Positions 18,784 through 28,425 of a stretch of DNA of 64,000 bases are shown piece by piece (within the stretch, counting starts at the first letter, position 1; every line of letters starts with the position of its first letter). This DNA is from Pedosphaera parvula Ellin514 (lineage in GTDB: Bacteria > Verrucomicrobiota > Verrucomicrobiia > Limisphaerales > Pedosphaeraceae). The stretch is from contig NZ_ABOX02000007.1 in NCBI RefSeq assembly GCF_000172555.1, positions 124,001-188,000 of the forward strand. Direction: 5' to 3'. The notes under the pieces were generated by a model. The model saw only the letters and a list, made by a program, of their open reading frames with translations, was not told the origin of the DNA and did not search any database. Both the position numbers and the translations under genes were made by a program.

Positions 18784-19647
18784 TCAGCCCGTCTTTATTG
18801 GCACCTCCAGGTCCCGCCCGGCTTTAGCGCCATCTTTCCTTATTGTGACGAAGATCAATCTGCTCAACAGCAACAAAGTGATAAAGGCACAGATTCTGAC
18901 CACGGTCATCACGAGCACTCCATACTTTCCAGTGATCGGTGTGTAATGAAAACAAAGCATCAACAATTGCTGCACCGGCGAGCCCACCTTATCCGCCGCC
19001 GCGGCCTTCAAGGCAGAATTCATTTCTTCTCCGGGAAAATTAACTCCCAGTAAGTAATGCGAAACCTTTGCCTTAGGAGTCAGAATGACCAACCCGCTTG
19101 GGTGTGCATACTGCCTGCTCTTTTCGTCATATGCATACCGATAGCCAACCTCGTCCGCCAACTGCCGTATGGAAGCTTCGTCGCCGGTAAGAAAATGCCA
19201 TCCACCCGCCGCACCAGCCCGACCATAGCGCTTCAGGTAGGTTTTCTTTTTGGCGCTGGCCAGGGCGGGAGTCTCGTGCGGGTCAATGCTCACATTAACC
19301 ACTTCAAATTGTTCTCCAACACTTCCTTTCAAATCCTGCAAACCCTCCACCATCCCATTGAGAACAAGGGTGCAAAGCATCGGACAACCGTAATAGCCCA
19401 GAACGAGAATAACCGGCCGTTTTCCAAAGTAATCTCCAAGTTTAACAATGCGTCCCTGTTCGTCTCGAAATTGCAATTCAAGGGCTATCTGCTGATTGAG
19501 CTTCTGGTCGAAGGTGATCTTCTTCAAAGTTTCATCGGTAACCACTTCCGCCTTTGCAGACGAAGCCGTACAAACGAAAAGTAAAAAACATAATCCCCAC
19601 GTGCAGGCGAGTTTCACTCCGTGTGGGCAATGGAAGAGGAGTTTCAC
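18784..19647 (-). CDS. SCO1/SenC-family copper chaperone with C-terminal membrane anchor
   Basis: 287 residues: signal peptide (about 1-33), thioredoxin-like SCO domain with GYYGCPMLC (copper-binding CxxxC) and the third ligand in a YAHPSG segment, then one membrane helix near the C-terminus (about 245-265). SCO proteins deliver copper to CuA of subunit II, and coxB follows 3 bases downstream. The C-terminal anchor is seen in many ACIII-caa3 clusters. Overlaps the upstream small protein gene by 4 bases. Confidence 0.93.
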   Translation of the reverse strand: MKLLFHCPHGVKLACTWGLCFLLFVCTASSAKAEVVTDETLKKITFDQKLNQQIALELQFRDEQGRIVKLGDYFGKRPVILVLGYYGCPMLCTLVLNGMVEGLQDLKGSVGEQFEVVNVSIDPHETPALASAKKKTYLKRYGRAGAAGGWHFLTGDEASIRQLADEVGYRYAYDEKSRQYAHPSGLVILTPKAKVSHYLLGVNFPGEEMNSALKAAAADKVGSPVQQLLMLCFHYTPITGKYGVLVMTVVRICAFITLLLLSRLIFVTIRKDGAKAGRDLEVPIKTG

Positions 19648-20147
19648 TGATTCCCTCCTTGCGGAGGAACGTATTCTCCCCGGCGATCTTGAATGAGCTG
19701 CAAATTGGAACCACCAGTCTGGGCGGCATTTGTACTCGTTCGCACCGGCAGACCTTTTTGCAGCAAGAGATCCATCGCCCGGTCGATGGGGATGCGTACG
19801 ATTCCGGCTTTTTTATCGACCCAACCATAGCTCTGTAGTTCGATATTTTCCCGATCTCTAAAATGTTCCAGATCGGTTGTCGGGGAAATTTGCAGATGCG
19901 GTTCCGGCCAGAGTTGCCGCGACTGGGCAACGGCGGGAAGCACCTGCCTTTCCTGAGCTTCCTGATCCGCCTGACCGTGAGTGTGGAGGTAGTGCCGAAA
20001 CTGCAAGCCAAGGATCAAATGAATCACAATTGCGCTGGCGAGCAGTATTCCCATGAAAATCATGACGAACTTCAAACCGACATCAGATGACTCCGTGCCT
20101 TTCCCGGCTGGATTGGGAGCAGATTGAGGATGTGCGCTATTTTGCAT
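19644..20147 (-). CDS. Small single-span membrane protein of the ACIII cluster (module 2 copy)
   Basis: 167 residues from ATG 20147, overlapping the actF stop by 11 bases; an upstream in-frame start at 20183 would overlap more. One membrane segment (VGLKFVMIFMGILLASAIVI) precedes an outer domain with LQSYGWVDKKAGIVRIPIDR (about 105-124) and a Pro/Gln-rich end. It is the paralogue of 4208-4612 and shares the YGW-D-G-VR-P core. Conserved position between actF and the oxidase genes suggests an assembly or linker subunit; function unknown. Confidence 0.78.
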   Translation of the reverse strand: MQNSAHPQSAPNPAGKGTESSDVGLKFVMIFMGILLASAIVIHLILGLQFRHYLHTHGQADQEAQERQVLPAVAQSRQLWPEPHLQISPTTDLEHFRDRENIELQSYGWVDKKAGIVRIPIDRAMDLLLQKGLPVRTSTNAAQTGGSNLQLIQDRRGEYVPPQGGNQ

Positions 20148-21312
20148 GAGCTTCAATAATTTGGTGTTCCACTCGCGGATCATTTAAAGGAATCAACGAC
20201 GGTCCCATGAGGAGTGAAATGAAAGTTGCAACCCAGAGACCGCCCACTCCAAAGAGGGCGGCAAAATCGAGCCAACTGACATGAAATCCGGTTGGGTAAA
20301 ACGAGGGAGCAATAAACCAGTACACACTGACGAAATGCGCCACAAAGACGATGGTGGCGAGCATCATGAGTGCCTGTGGATTCCGCTTCGAGTTGCGAAA
20401 CAGCAGGATGAAGAATGGCAGAAAAAAGTGGAATAGAAATAGGAACCAGACGATCCCTTTCCACCCACCCGCAATACGGTGCAAATACCAGACCGTTTCG
20501 TCCGGAAGATTTCCGGACCAAATGATCAATAGCTGGCCAAAGGAGACGTACGTCCAAAACATCACGAAAGTGAGCAGCAGGTTGCCCAAATGATGAAAAT
20601 GCGTGGCGGTGACTACCTCTGATAGCGGTTTGAATTGTCCGAACCAACTAAGGAGGATGATGCAAAGGGCATAGGCAGCCAGGATTTGGCCGATACAGAT
20701 AATCACTACAAACATCGTGGAATACCAATGCGGCTCCAACGACATGATCCAGTCGACATAAACAAAAGTGGCTGTAAGTGGATAAAGCACAATGCCTGGG
20801 CCACTCAGACTTCGCAGGCGGCGGGTTGGCTCCACATCCCTGGTCGTATCCTGTTGCAAAGACCATTTGCGGAGAAGTTGGGTAATAACCATCCAGATAA
20901 TGAAAGCAATGACAGCCCGCACGACGAACATGGCCGGATTCATGTAGGCCTGGCGATGCTGCAAGATGATGTCGTCCGCCACCGTGGTGGGTTGGGCCCA
21001 CGGATAAAGGAACTTCAGACCAAAACAGATTGGGGCGAAGAGAAACGCCATGACCGGCAGCGTCATGAAGCCTGCCTCGAGAAAGCGTCTGGTAACCTGC
21101 CCCCAACGTCCGCCGGTCAGGTGATGAATCATCGCCACTCCAAAACAGCCGAGCGCCAGGCCCAGCCACGATAGAGAACCATACAAAAAGGAGATAAAAA
21201 ACTGTTGCGTGTTCACAAACGCGCCCACGGCACACAGAACCAATCCAATCAATCCAACAACAAGAGCGATTAATCGGAATCTATCCAGCCGTGAAAGGAG
21301 TTCTTTGTTCAT
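20137..21312 (-). CDS. actF: ActF, ACIII membrane subunit (module 2)
   Basis: 391 residues, ten predicted helices, NrfD-like. Conserved stretches include FVNTQQFFISFLYGSLSWLG in the first helices, LEPHWYSTMFVV, FGQLLIIWSGNLPDETVWYL and FHVSWLDFAALFGVGGLWV. It faces ActC and binds no cofactor, but may supply a proton half-channel. The gene is intact, unlike the module 1 copy. Overlaps actE by 4 bases. Confidence 0.93.
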   Translation of the reverse strand: MNKELLSRLDRFRLIALVVGLIGLVLCAVGAFVNTQQFFISFLYGSLSWLGLALGCFGVAMIHHLTGGRWGQVTRRFLEAGFMTLPVMAFLFAPICFGLKFLYPWAQPTTVADDIILQHRQAYMNPAMFVVRAVIAFIIWMVITQLLRKWSLQQDTTRDVEPTRRLRSLSGPGIVLYPLTATFVYVDWIMSLEPHWYSTMFVVIICIGQILAAYALCIILLSWFGQFKPLSEVVTATHFHHLGNLLLTFVMFWTYVSFGQLLIIWSGNLPDETVWYLHRIAGGWKGIVWFLFLFHFFLPFFILLFRNSKRNPQALMMLATIVFVAHFVSVYWFIAPSFYPTGFHVSWLDFAALFGVGGLWVATFISLLMGPSLIPLNDPRVEHQIIEAHAK

Positions 21313-21890
21313 TGATTTTGGCCTTCCAGTTTTGCACGGTCAGCAGGAGGGACATTCTCCAGTCTGGAGTTATGGCTGAGCTGCAGTGCCCTGATATAGG
21401 CGGCAATGGCCCAACGATCGGCTGGTTCCACGCGTGAAGCATAAGAATACATCACTCCATACCCCCGCGTGATCACGTCGTAAAAATGTCCAACGGGAGC
21501 GTCACGCAAACGATCGATATGATACGACGGAGGCACAGGGAAACCGCGTTGCGGAATCATGCCATTTCCATCGCCCGTACGCGCATGGCAAACAGAACAA
21601 TAAATCTCGTAGCGTTCCCTGCCCCTCTCCAACACCTGCTTCGTTATGGGCATGGGAAACTCGGTCACCAGATTAGTGCCAATCATGCCACGGTAGAAAG
21701 CTTGATCGGCCTCCAAATGACCTCGGGCAACAGTTCCGGAAACAAGTGGACGCGACGCGGCACCATTCTTAAAAAAATCACTTTTTTCCAACGGATCGGA
21801 TTTGGGCTGATCGTACATCTCATGACGGCAGCCGCAGAGAAGCCCAAGGAAGGCAATGCCAACCAGCGCCATGGCGAATGGAGAATTCAA
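21309..21890 (-). CDS. actE: ActE, ACIII monohaem cytochrome c lipoprotein (module 2)
   Basis: 193 residues. TTG start at 21890 is supported by GGAGG 7 bases upstream and by overlap with the actD stop. The signal LVGIAFLGLLCGC ends in a lipobox, so this copy is a lipoprotein, unlike the module 1 ActE. One haem motif, CSVCHARTGDGNG, with conserved RGRERYEIYC before it. The likely Met ligand is in RGYGVMYSYASRV. It hands electrons to the caa3 oxidase. Confidence 0.92.
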   Translation of the reverse strand: MNSPFAMALVGIAFLGLLCGCRHEMYDQPKSDPLEKSDFFKNGAASRPLVSGTVARGHLEADQAFYRGMIGTNLVTEFPMPITKQVLERGRERYEIYCSVCHARTGDGNGMIPQRGFPVPPSYHIDRLRDAPVGHFYDVITRGYGVMYSYASRVEPADRWAIAAYIRALQLSHNSRLENVPPADRAKLEGQNQ

Positions 21891-22426
21891 GGAGCCACCT
21901 CCGAAACTCGCACTGGCCTGAGGCTCTCCAAAAACCTTTTGGTCGCAACCGGGTCAAACTCAGGATCTGAGGATTCAATGCATAAAAAGAATCGATCTAA
22001 TGAGGCGCGTCTGAATTCAGGAACATTGAAAACCGGGTGGTAGGGTTGAGGCAGTCGGTTCATGGCCAACATGCCAATGATTGCGCCCAGCGCTGCGCAG
22101 AGGACGGTGAGTTCGAAGGTAATCGGGATAAATGCAGGCCAGCTATGCAGCGGCCGCCCGCCGATGTTGAAAGGATAGTCCACCGCCATCGCGTACCATT
22201 GCATGAAATAACCACCGAGACCACCCGTGATGCCACAAATCAGGACCGTAAACGGGACAGCGGTCTTCCGCCGCCCCAGAGCTTGGGCAAGTCCTTCCAC
22301 GGGAAATGGTGAATAGGCGTCCATCTTGCGGTAACCTTCGGCATGGCAGCGTTGCGTCGCTCCCAGCAAATCCTTGTGGGTACGAAATTCTGCCATTAAC
22401 CCATGGATGGCGGCCTCATCTTTCAT
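21887..22426 (-). CDS. actD: ActD, ACIII membrane subunit (DUF3341, module 2)
   Basis: 179 residues, exactly the length of the module 1 copy. Motifs: HGLMAEFRTHKDLLGATQRC, YRKMDAYSPFPVEGLAQALG, two membrane segments, and NRLPQPYHPVFNVPEFRRAS. Acts in the ACIII membrane part without cofactors. Overlaps the neighbouring genes by 4 bases on both sides. Confidence 0.93.
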   Translation of the reverse strand: MKDEAAIHGLMAEFRTHKDLLGATQRCHAEGYRKMDAYSPFPVEGLAQALGRRKTAVPFTVLICGITGGLGGYFMQWYAMAVDYPFNIGGRPLHSWPAFIPITFELTVLCAALGAIIGMLAMNRLPQPYHPVFNVPEFRRASLDRFFLCIESSDPEFDPVATKRFLESLRPVRVSEVAP

Positions 22427-23839
22427 GGCTCCACCTCCTCATGTTCGGCAATCAGCTCGCGCACTTCTGAAATGGAAATCATTGGCAGGAACCGGATGAA
22501 TAAGAACAGCAAAGTAAGGAATAACCCGACGCTCCCGATCAAGGTGGCCCAGTCCCAAACAGTGGGATAATACATCCGCCACATGGAAGGGGTGAAATCT
22601 CGTGCCAGGCTGGTGATCACAATCACAAACCGCTCCACCCACATGCCTACATTAATGAAGAGCGCGACGATAAAAAGTAAAAGGGGCGTGGTTCGAACGC
22701 GCCTCGACCACAGCGCCTGCGGGATGACCACGTTGAAAGCCATCAGGACCCAGAAAATCCAGCCATACGGACCAAATGCCCGGTTCTTCATCATGTATTG
22801 CTCAAACGTATCGCCACTGTACCAAGACATGAATGCCTCCATCAGATAGCCGTAGGCCACCATCCAACCGGTTGCCAGCATCACATTGGCCATGTTGTTC
22901 AGGTGCCGCTTGGTCACCAGGCTTTGCAGTCCGTAAATTTTGCGGATGGGAATGACAATGTTCAGCACCATGGCAAAGCCGGAATAAATGGCGCCGGCCA
23001 CAAAGTACGGTGGGAAGATCGTGGAATGCCAACCCGGCACGATGGCCACGGAAAAGTCAAAGCTGACAACGCTGTGCACCGACAGGACCAACGGAGTGGC
23101 CCAACCCGGCAAGAAGAAGATAGGCAGATTGATGCCGTTGCCAATGGACCGCTGAACCACGCCAGCCCAAAGCCAGCATCCCGTAAAAAACCTGTTTGCC
23201 ACGCGTGGTTGCGCGATCCCGTAACGTGGCGACATCTGGAATGAGTCCGACATACCAAAAGATAAGTGAAACCGTGAAATAGGTGCTGACCGCAAAGACG
23301 TCCCAGACGAGCGGACTGCGAAATTGCGGCCACAAACCCATGGTATCAGGATACGGGAGCAGCCAATAGAACAGCCATGGTCTTCCCAAATGGAGCAACG
23401 GAAACATCCCGGCGCAGGCCACTGCAAACAACGTCATTGCTTCTGTGAAACGATTAATGGAAGTACGCCATTTTTGAAGCAGCAGCAGCAGGATGGCGGA
23501 AATAAAAGTGCCGGCATGGCCGATTCCAATCCACCAGACAAAATTCACTATGGCGAAGCCCCAGGCCACGGGAATGTTGATTCCCCATATGCCAACGCCT
23601 TTATAGAGCAGATACGAGATGGCGTAGAGCAAAAGCATCAGCAGCGAAAACGCCACCCCGAAGCTCACCCACCAGAACTTCGGGCGAGGATGTTCGAGAA
23701 CCACATCCGCAATGGTATCTGTCACCGAATCGTAAGTCTCACCCGGGCCGAGAATGCGCGCGGGATAGCCTAAAGGAGTGACGGGGTAATCCTTGTCATT
23801 TTTGGCGGCATCGGAGATTTTTTGCGTGCCATCAGGCAT
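22423..23839 (-). pseudogene. actC: ActC, NrfD-type ACIII subunit, single-base frameshift (module 2)
   Basis: The N-terminal half runs from ATG 23839 through [16 protein letters not shown], then goes out of frame and stops at 23057. The correct continuation, [18 protein letters not shown], is in another frame and runs to the stop at 22423. One extra C (plus strand) in the run 23100-23102 accounts for it: GGGTTGGGCCACT is read where GGGTTGGCCACT is expected. Removing it gives about 472 residues, the same as the intact module 1 ActC. Both halves keep all family motifs, so it is either a base-call error or a very recent mutation. Confidence 0.87.
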
Positions 23840-26800
23840 GTGATTTATCCTTTTCCTGATGGGTTCCTACGTTTTCCAATTCCGGGTTTGGATTTCTTAG
23901 CTTCGCCAAATAAGTCGTCCGAGGTCTGGCGTTGAGTTCTCCCAGCATGGAATAGTTAAGCAAACTGGCTTTGAGTTTTGAAACGCTGCTGTCAGGATTT
24001 TTGGTGTCGCCGAACACAATTGCCTCGACCGGGCAGACTTGCTGGCAGGCCGTCATAATCTCGTTCGCGCCAATCCTCCGATTCTTTTCCTTCGCGCTGA
24101 TCCGCGCCGAGCTGATCCTTTGGATGCAATAGGTGCACTTTTCCATCACGCCCCGCCAACGTACTGTGACATTCGGATTGCGCATCGCTTTGAGAACCGG
24201 GGTGTGGTAGTTGGAATACTCGAGAAAATTGAATCTCCGAACTTTGTATGGGCAGTTGTTGGAGCAGTAGCGTGTTCCGACGCAGCGATTATAAACCTGC
24301 AAATTTAGTCCATCATGATCGTGCAATGTGGCTGCGACGGGACAAACCAGTTCACAGGGGGCGTTTTCGCAATGCATGCAGGGAACGGGTTGATTATTGA
24401 CCTCTGGGTTGTCGAGGCCGCCGCTGAAATATTGATCAACCCTCAACCAGAGCATGTCCCTGCCCCGCCCGATTTGGTCCTTGCCGACAACGGCGATATT
24501 ATTCTCCGACTGACAGGCGGTGATACAGGCGTTGCAACCAATACACGTGTTTAAATCGATGGCCATCCCCCACGCATAATCACCATCCTGAAATTCGTTG
24601 GGATTATAAAGAGTGTGATCACGGGATGGGAGTTCGCCTTGGTCCTGCACCGATGCGGGGTGCTCTTGAAATTCTTTGACGTTCGCCTCCCGAATGATGT
24701 CACGCCCGTGAATATTGTGACTATGCTGCGTGGTGACCAGGTGGTAATGATCGGAGGTTTTTATCAGTTCAAGTCCATTACCGAACCACAATGCATCGGA
24801 GGTGCGAAGTGCATAGGCGTCAAAACCGGTTCCGCTTCCCACCTTCCCCACACGTCGCCGGCCATACCCCAGCGTCAAGGTGACGGTGTTTTCCGCCTGC
24901 CCGGGCACGATCCACACTGCAACGTGCAAGGTGCGTCCGCGAAACTTTAGCTGCACTACATTTCCGTTTGCCAGATGCTCACGCTCTGCCAGGGAAGGAC
25001 TCACGAGTGCAGCATTGTCCCATGCCAGTTTGGTGAAAGGTTTGGGACATTCCTGGAGCCAGCCATTATTGGCGAAGCGACCGTCCCAGATGGTTGGGTC
25101 TGGCGCAAATGAGAGTTCAAGTTTGGTAGAAGCACTCTGTTGCATTTCCGCCACAGGTGGCAGGTCACTCCCGCCCTTTAACTTCACCTCTTTTGACTTC
25201 AGTTCCGTCCCAGCGATCACTCCATCATGCAAGGCACGTCGCCATCCTTTTTCAAAGTCCGGCCATTTCTTCTGAGACTTCCAATAATCCCGCACGATAT
25301 CATATCCATTTCGGTCGGGTTGCTGAATCATGACCCCAAGTAGTTCATGCGCCGATTTGCTGGTGTACAATGGCTCGATCAGAGGTTGAACAATCGAAGT
25401 CGTCCCATCAAAAGCCCGTGTGTCACTCCATGCCTCCAAATAATGCGATTCGGGAATGTGCCAATGACAATACTGCGAAGTTTCATCGAAGTGGGAACTG
25501 AGTTGGATCCGCAATTTGACCTTTAACAGGCGATCGGCAAACTGGAAGTCTGGCGGTGCGTTGAAAACCGGGTTGCCTCCAAGGATTACCAGCAAGTCAA
25601 CTTTGCCTGCATCCATGTCCTGCACCAGTTCCTTCAATGAATTGAGTTGATTCACCGGCTTTGCCTCAGCGGAAGCGGTATAAACAATGGTCTTGCCGGC
25701 GTTTCCAAGCTTCTCATTGATGCTGTGAACCAGAGCATGAACTCCGGGGGGTTGTTGCTCTCCAGCGATGACGATGCAAGCTCCAGCGTTCGCTTGAAGA
25801 TCACGAGCGACTGCTGCAATCCATTTACCGTTCGTTTCGTTGCTGCCCGCTCCCGGTTCAGAACCGGATGAAATCCCAAGTTGATGGGCCAGAGCACGGG
25901 TGAGCGCTTCAATACGGCCGGCTTCGAGTGGCAGTCGATGATCCGCCATTGATCCGGTAATGCTGGGCGTGCTTTCCATCACGTAGAGGCGATTCATTGC
26001 TTCTTTTTTTTGCCCTCCAATCCGTCGGCCCTTTGCAAAATGGCGGGCATTACGCAGGCCTGCCGGATGGGCAAAAAGGAAATCGGAATCCAACGAGAGG
26101 ATTACCCTGGCTTGATCGAACTTGTAGTGGGTTTCAACTATTTCACCGAACGCGGCTCGCGCACCTTCCTGAGCATGATCCCTGGATATCGCCTGATATT
26201 GATGCCATTTGGCGTCGGGATATTTTTTAAGCAGATCTGCCAATTGAGCAGCCAGGGTCGGGGAGGTAACGGTTTCAGTCAGAATGCGAAGTCCACCTCC
26301 ACCAACCTTGCCCTGCTGCTCCAGTGCTGCGTTTAGGGCATTGAGAAACAAGCCCCAGGAACTGATTTCGCCAGCATTGGTTACTGATTGTGAACGATCT
26401 GGATCATAAAGATCCAGCAGTGAAGCCTGATGAAAAACATTTGTAGCCCCCAGACTGGAAGGATGATCCGGGTTGCCCTCCACCTTGGTGGGATGGCCTT
26501 CATGACTTTCAATCAGCAATCCAGTTGCAAAGCCATTCCATTGCATGGCGGTCGCAAAATACAACGGCTGCCCGGGCACCATTTCCTCAGGCTGCTTTAC
26601 GTAAGGAACAATTTTCTGAACCGATTGCCGGGTGCATGCGGTAAGGCCGGATAACGCCAACGAGGCTCCCATGAACTTAAGGAAGGATCTTCGACTTACT
26701 TCGTCGGTTAACTCAGAAGCAAGCGCAGGAAATTCGCGGTGCAAAAGCGCCTCGAACTCCGGCGTTTGCGCCACCTCTTCAAGGCTGCGCCAATATTCCC

Positions 26801-26876
26801 GCCCGCGCGTGCCTGCCAAGCTCTCCCGGATTCGGGATAAATCGTGTGCCTTCGGAAGTTGAGAGAATGGTTTCAT
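23832..26876 (-). CDS. actB: ActB, ACIII molybdopterin-like/iron-sulfur subunit (module 2)
   Basis: 1,014 residues from ATG 26876, which overlaps the actA stop (ATGA); a GTG 9 bases upstream is less likely. Twin-arginine signal [20 protein letters not shown] with a lipobox-like end. Molybdopterin-type domain (about 90-690), then the ferredoxin domain: [51 protein letters not shown] and CQQVCP. Lacks the extra insertion present in module 1 ActB. Role as for the other copy: electron path from the quinol site to the ActA haems. Confidence 0.95.
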   Translation of the reverse strand: MKPFSQLPKAHDLSRIRESLAGTRGREYWRSLEEVAQTPEFEALLHREFPALASELTDEVSRRSFLKFMGASLALSGLTACTRQSVQKIVPYVKQPEEMVPGQPLYFATAMQWNGFATGLLIESHEGHPTKVEGNPDHPSSLGATNVFHQASLLDLYDPDRSQSVTNAGEISSWGLFLNALNAALEQQGKVGGGGLRILTETVTSPTLAAQLADLLKKYPDAKWHQYQAISRDHAQEGARAAFGEIVETHYKFDQARVILSLDSDFLFAHPAGLRNARHFAKGRRIGGQKKEAMNRLYVMESTPSITGSMADHRLPLEAGRIEALTRALAHQLGISSGSEPGAGSNETNGKWIAAVARDLQANAGACIVIAGEQQPPGVHALVHSINEKLGNAGKTIVYTASAEAKPVNQLNSLKELVQDMDAGKVDLLVILGGNPVFNAPPDFQFADRLLKVKLRIQLSSHFDETSQYCHWHIPESHYLEAWSDTRAFDGTTSIVQPLIEPLYTSKSAHELLGVMIQQPDRNGYDIVRDYWKSQKKWPDFEKGWRRALHDGVIAGTELKSKEVKLKGGSDLPPVAEMQQSASTKLELSFAPDPTIWDGRFANNGWLQECPKPFTKLAWDNAALVSPSLAEREHLANGNVVQLKFRGRTLHVAVWIVPGQAENTVTLTLGYGRRRVGKVGSGTGFDAYALRTSDALWFGNGLELIKTSDHYHLVTTQHSHNIHGRDIIREANVKEFQEHPASVQDQGELPSRDHTLYNPNEFQDGDYAWGMAIDLNTCIGCNACITACQSENNIAVVGKDQIGRGRDMLWLRVDQYFSGGLDNPEVNNQPVPCMHCENAPCELVCPVAATLHDHDGLNLQVYNRCVGTRYCSNNCPYKVRRFNFLEYSNYHTPVLKAMRNPNVTVRWRGVMEKCTYCIQRISSARISAKEKNRRIGANEIMTACQQVCPVEAIVFGDTKNPDSSVSKLKASLLNYSMLGELNARPRTTYLAKLRNPNPELENVGTHQEKDKSHA

Positions 26877-27529
26877 CGATGGCACATGCTGCAGTCAGTA
26901 AGTTGCTTCACGTTGACGTGGTATTCTTGAACCAGTTTCTGCCCTTGCTTTCGTTGGTCAGGCTGACGCTGCCATTGCATGTTGAAAACTTCCTCCCGTG
27001 GACGGATGTAATTGGCTGGGTCACGGTGACACTCAAGACACCATTTCATATAAAGAGTGTTCGCCTTCCAGGTCAGCGGCATTTTATTCACCGGTCCATG
27101 ACAGGTTGAGCAACCAATCCCTTTGTTCACATGAATGCCATGATTGAAGAAAACGAAATCAGGCAGATCATGAACCCGGTTCCATTGCATGGGTATATCT
27201 TTTGCGAGGCTTTGGCGAACCGGCGCCAGCAGCGGAGCATCCGTGTAAAGCTGTGAGTGGCACGTCATGCATATTTCGGTTGCGGGGATGCCTGCAAAAG
27301 CGGATTTTTCGACGGAGGTATGACAGTACCTGCAATCAATTCCCAATCCGCCGTAATGATGTTCATGACTGAATGGCACCGGCTGCTCGATGGGAATATT
27401 GACTTTGGTCATATATGGCGACCACCACACCGCATGAAGTCCCCAGCCCCCGAGGATGAGAAATATTGCAAACCCCAGGATACTTGCCCTTGCGAGAGTG
27501 TTGCTGCGCCGATGAAAAATCTGCGGCAT
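26873..27529 (-). CDS. actA: ActA, ACIII pentahaem cytochrome c subunit (module 2)
   Basis: 218 residues, first gene of module 2. N-terminal anchor (about 13-35). Five haem motifs: CRYCH, CMTCH, CSTCH, CLECH and CSMCH, the last at the C-terminus as in module 1. The residues between the motifs are similar to those of the module 1 ActA but clearly diverged, so the duplication is old. The region between this start and the plus-strand gene at 27744 contains a perfect hairpin at 27670-27695. Confidence 0.94.
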   Translation of the reverse strand: MPQIFHRRSNTLARASILGFAIFLILGGWGLHAVWWSPYMTKVNIPIEQPVPFSHEHHYGGLGIDCRYCHTSVEKSAFAGIPATEICMTCHSQLYTDAPLLAPVRQSLAKDIPMQWNRVHDLPDFVFFNHGIHVNKGIGCSTCHGPVNKMPLTWKANTLYMKWCLECHRDPANYIRPREEVFNMQWQRQPDQRKQGQKLVQEYHVNVKQLTDCSMCHR

Positions 27530-27669
27530 CCACTTTTCCTTTAGTCTTTAGTCGTACGCCCTGTAATCGCGCCAGGAACAACGCTCCGTGCGCTACCAAT
27601 GTTAGTTTTCGATTGAGGGCGGGTAAATGGGGCGAAGACCCTAAGTTAAATGAGGTTCAGCGTCGTGCA

Positions 27670-27695
27670 GGAAGCGCCTTTAGTTATGCGCTTCC
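27670..27695. repeat. Hairpin in the divergent region between actA (module 2) and the 27744 gene
   Basis: GGAAGCGC, 10-base spacer, GCGCTTCC: a perfect 8-bp inverted repeat with no following T run. It lies 141 bases from actA and 49 bases before the ATG at 27744. It may be an operator or a leader hairpin; nothing decides between these. Confidence 0.45.
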
Positions 27696-27743
27696 AGACT
27701 TGTGTGAGATAGGGTGTCGTATGTTACACTAATAATCAGCGAC

Positions 27744-28094
27744 ATGAGTTTTCTTACCTCCATCCTGAAGTCAATCCGGCCCCTGATACCGGATTCAGCC
27801 GTAGGATGGGGAGCACGGGAATATTTTAATCAGCGTTACAAGGAATTAGGCACCATGACACAATTGCAAATCGACTCTACGAACAAAACTGCCTCCGTGG
27901 AACTGGATCTCAAGGGAGAAATCCAGCCACTGCGCGTCAAAATTAACCGTTATGAGCTGACGACGATGGGGGAAAAGACCTACATCGAAATCAAGGAATT
28001 TGAGACATCGCGCGAGTGGATCAATGTGCTCGCGCAACAATTCGTGAAAGGAAAAAAGTTTGAAGTTCCTGAGCTCGTAAAGGCTGTGCTCTGA
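27744..28094 (+). CDS. Conserved-looking protein of unknown function, convergent with the DUF350 operon
   Basis: 116 residues from ATG 27744 (an in-frame GTG lies 30 bases upstream). No signal peptide. The N-terminal 40 residues (SFLTSILKSIRPLIPDSAVG) may form a membrane-associated helix. The rest alternates strands (MTQLQIDSTNKTASVELDLK, LRVKINRYEL, YIEIKEFE) and ends with a helix, suggesting a small beta-rich domain. It is not recognised. Its stop is 5 bases from the convergent DUF350 stop. Genes of this kind near DUF350/ATP-grasp sets may belong with them; that is a guess. Confidence 0.6.
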   Translation: MSFLTSILKSIRPLIPDSAVGWGAREYFNQRYKELGTMTQLQIDSTNKTASVELDLKGEIQPLRVKINRYELTTMGEKTYIEIKEFETSREWINVLAQQFVKGKKFEVPELVKAVL

Positions 28095-28099
28095 CAGTA

Positions 28100-28399
28100 T
28101 TACATGATCGAGGTTGCAACAATGATGCTGATTCCGATGATTACTGCCGCCGTGACAATCGCAACCGCAACGTTGTTGTTTAACAACTCCTTCTCGATAT
28201 CGATCTTCGTTACTGCCCAATCGAAAACCTTAAAGCCGACAAATACCACCACTATGCCGATCGTAGCGAAGATAATTGAATTCAAAATGGCATGACTCAG
28301 TGATTTGGGAGTGGTATCCGTGCCTTCGGCTGACACATTGTTCGCCCATGCAAGCAGGGAAAGGACCGGAAGCAAGACAGATGGAAGTTTTCTTTTCAT
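28100..28399 (-). CDS. DUF350 (YjfL-like) small membrane protein
   Basis: 99 residues. Signal or first helix (about 5-24), then two membrane segments with SLSHAILNSIIFATIGIVVV and a DUF350-type core, FDWAVTKIDIEKELLNNNVAVA. In E. coli the relative YjfL is encoded in the yjfIJKLMC operon, and the same three elements (YjfL, a YjfM-type lipoprotein, YjfC) are found here. The ligase gene lies 26 bases upstream. Membrane location is clear; function is unknown. Confidence 0.85.
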   Translation of the reverse strand: MKRKLPSVLLPVLSLLAWANNVSAEGTDTTPKSLSHAILNSIIFATIGIVVVFVGFKVFDWAVTKIDIEKELLNNNVAVAIVTAAVIIGISIIVATSIM

Positions 28400-28425
28400 T
28401 TGGAGTTTGGTTCTAAGTTTTTTGG

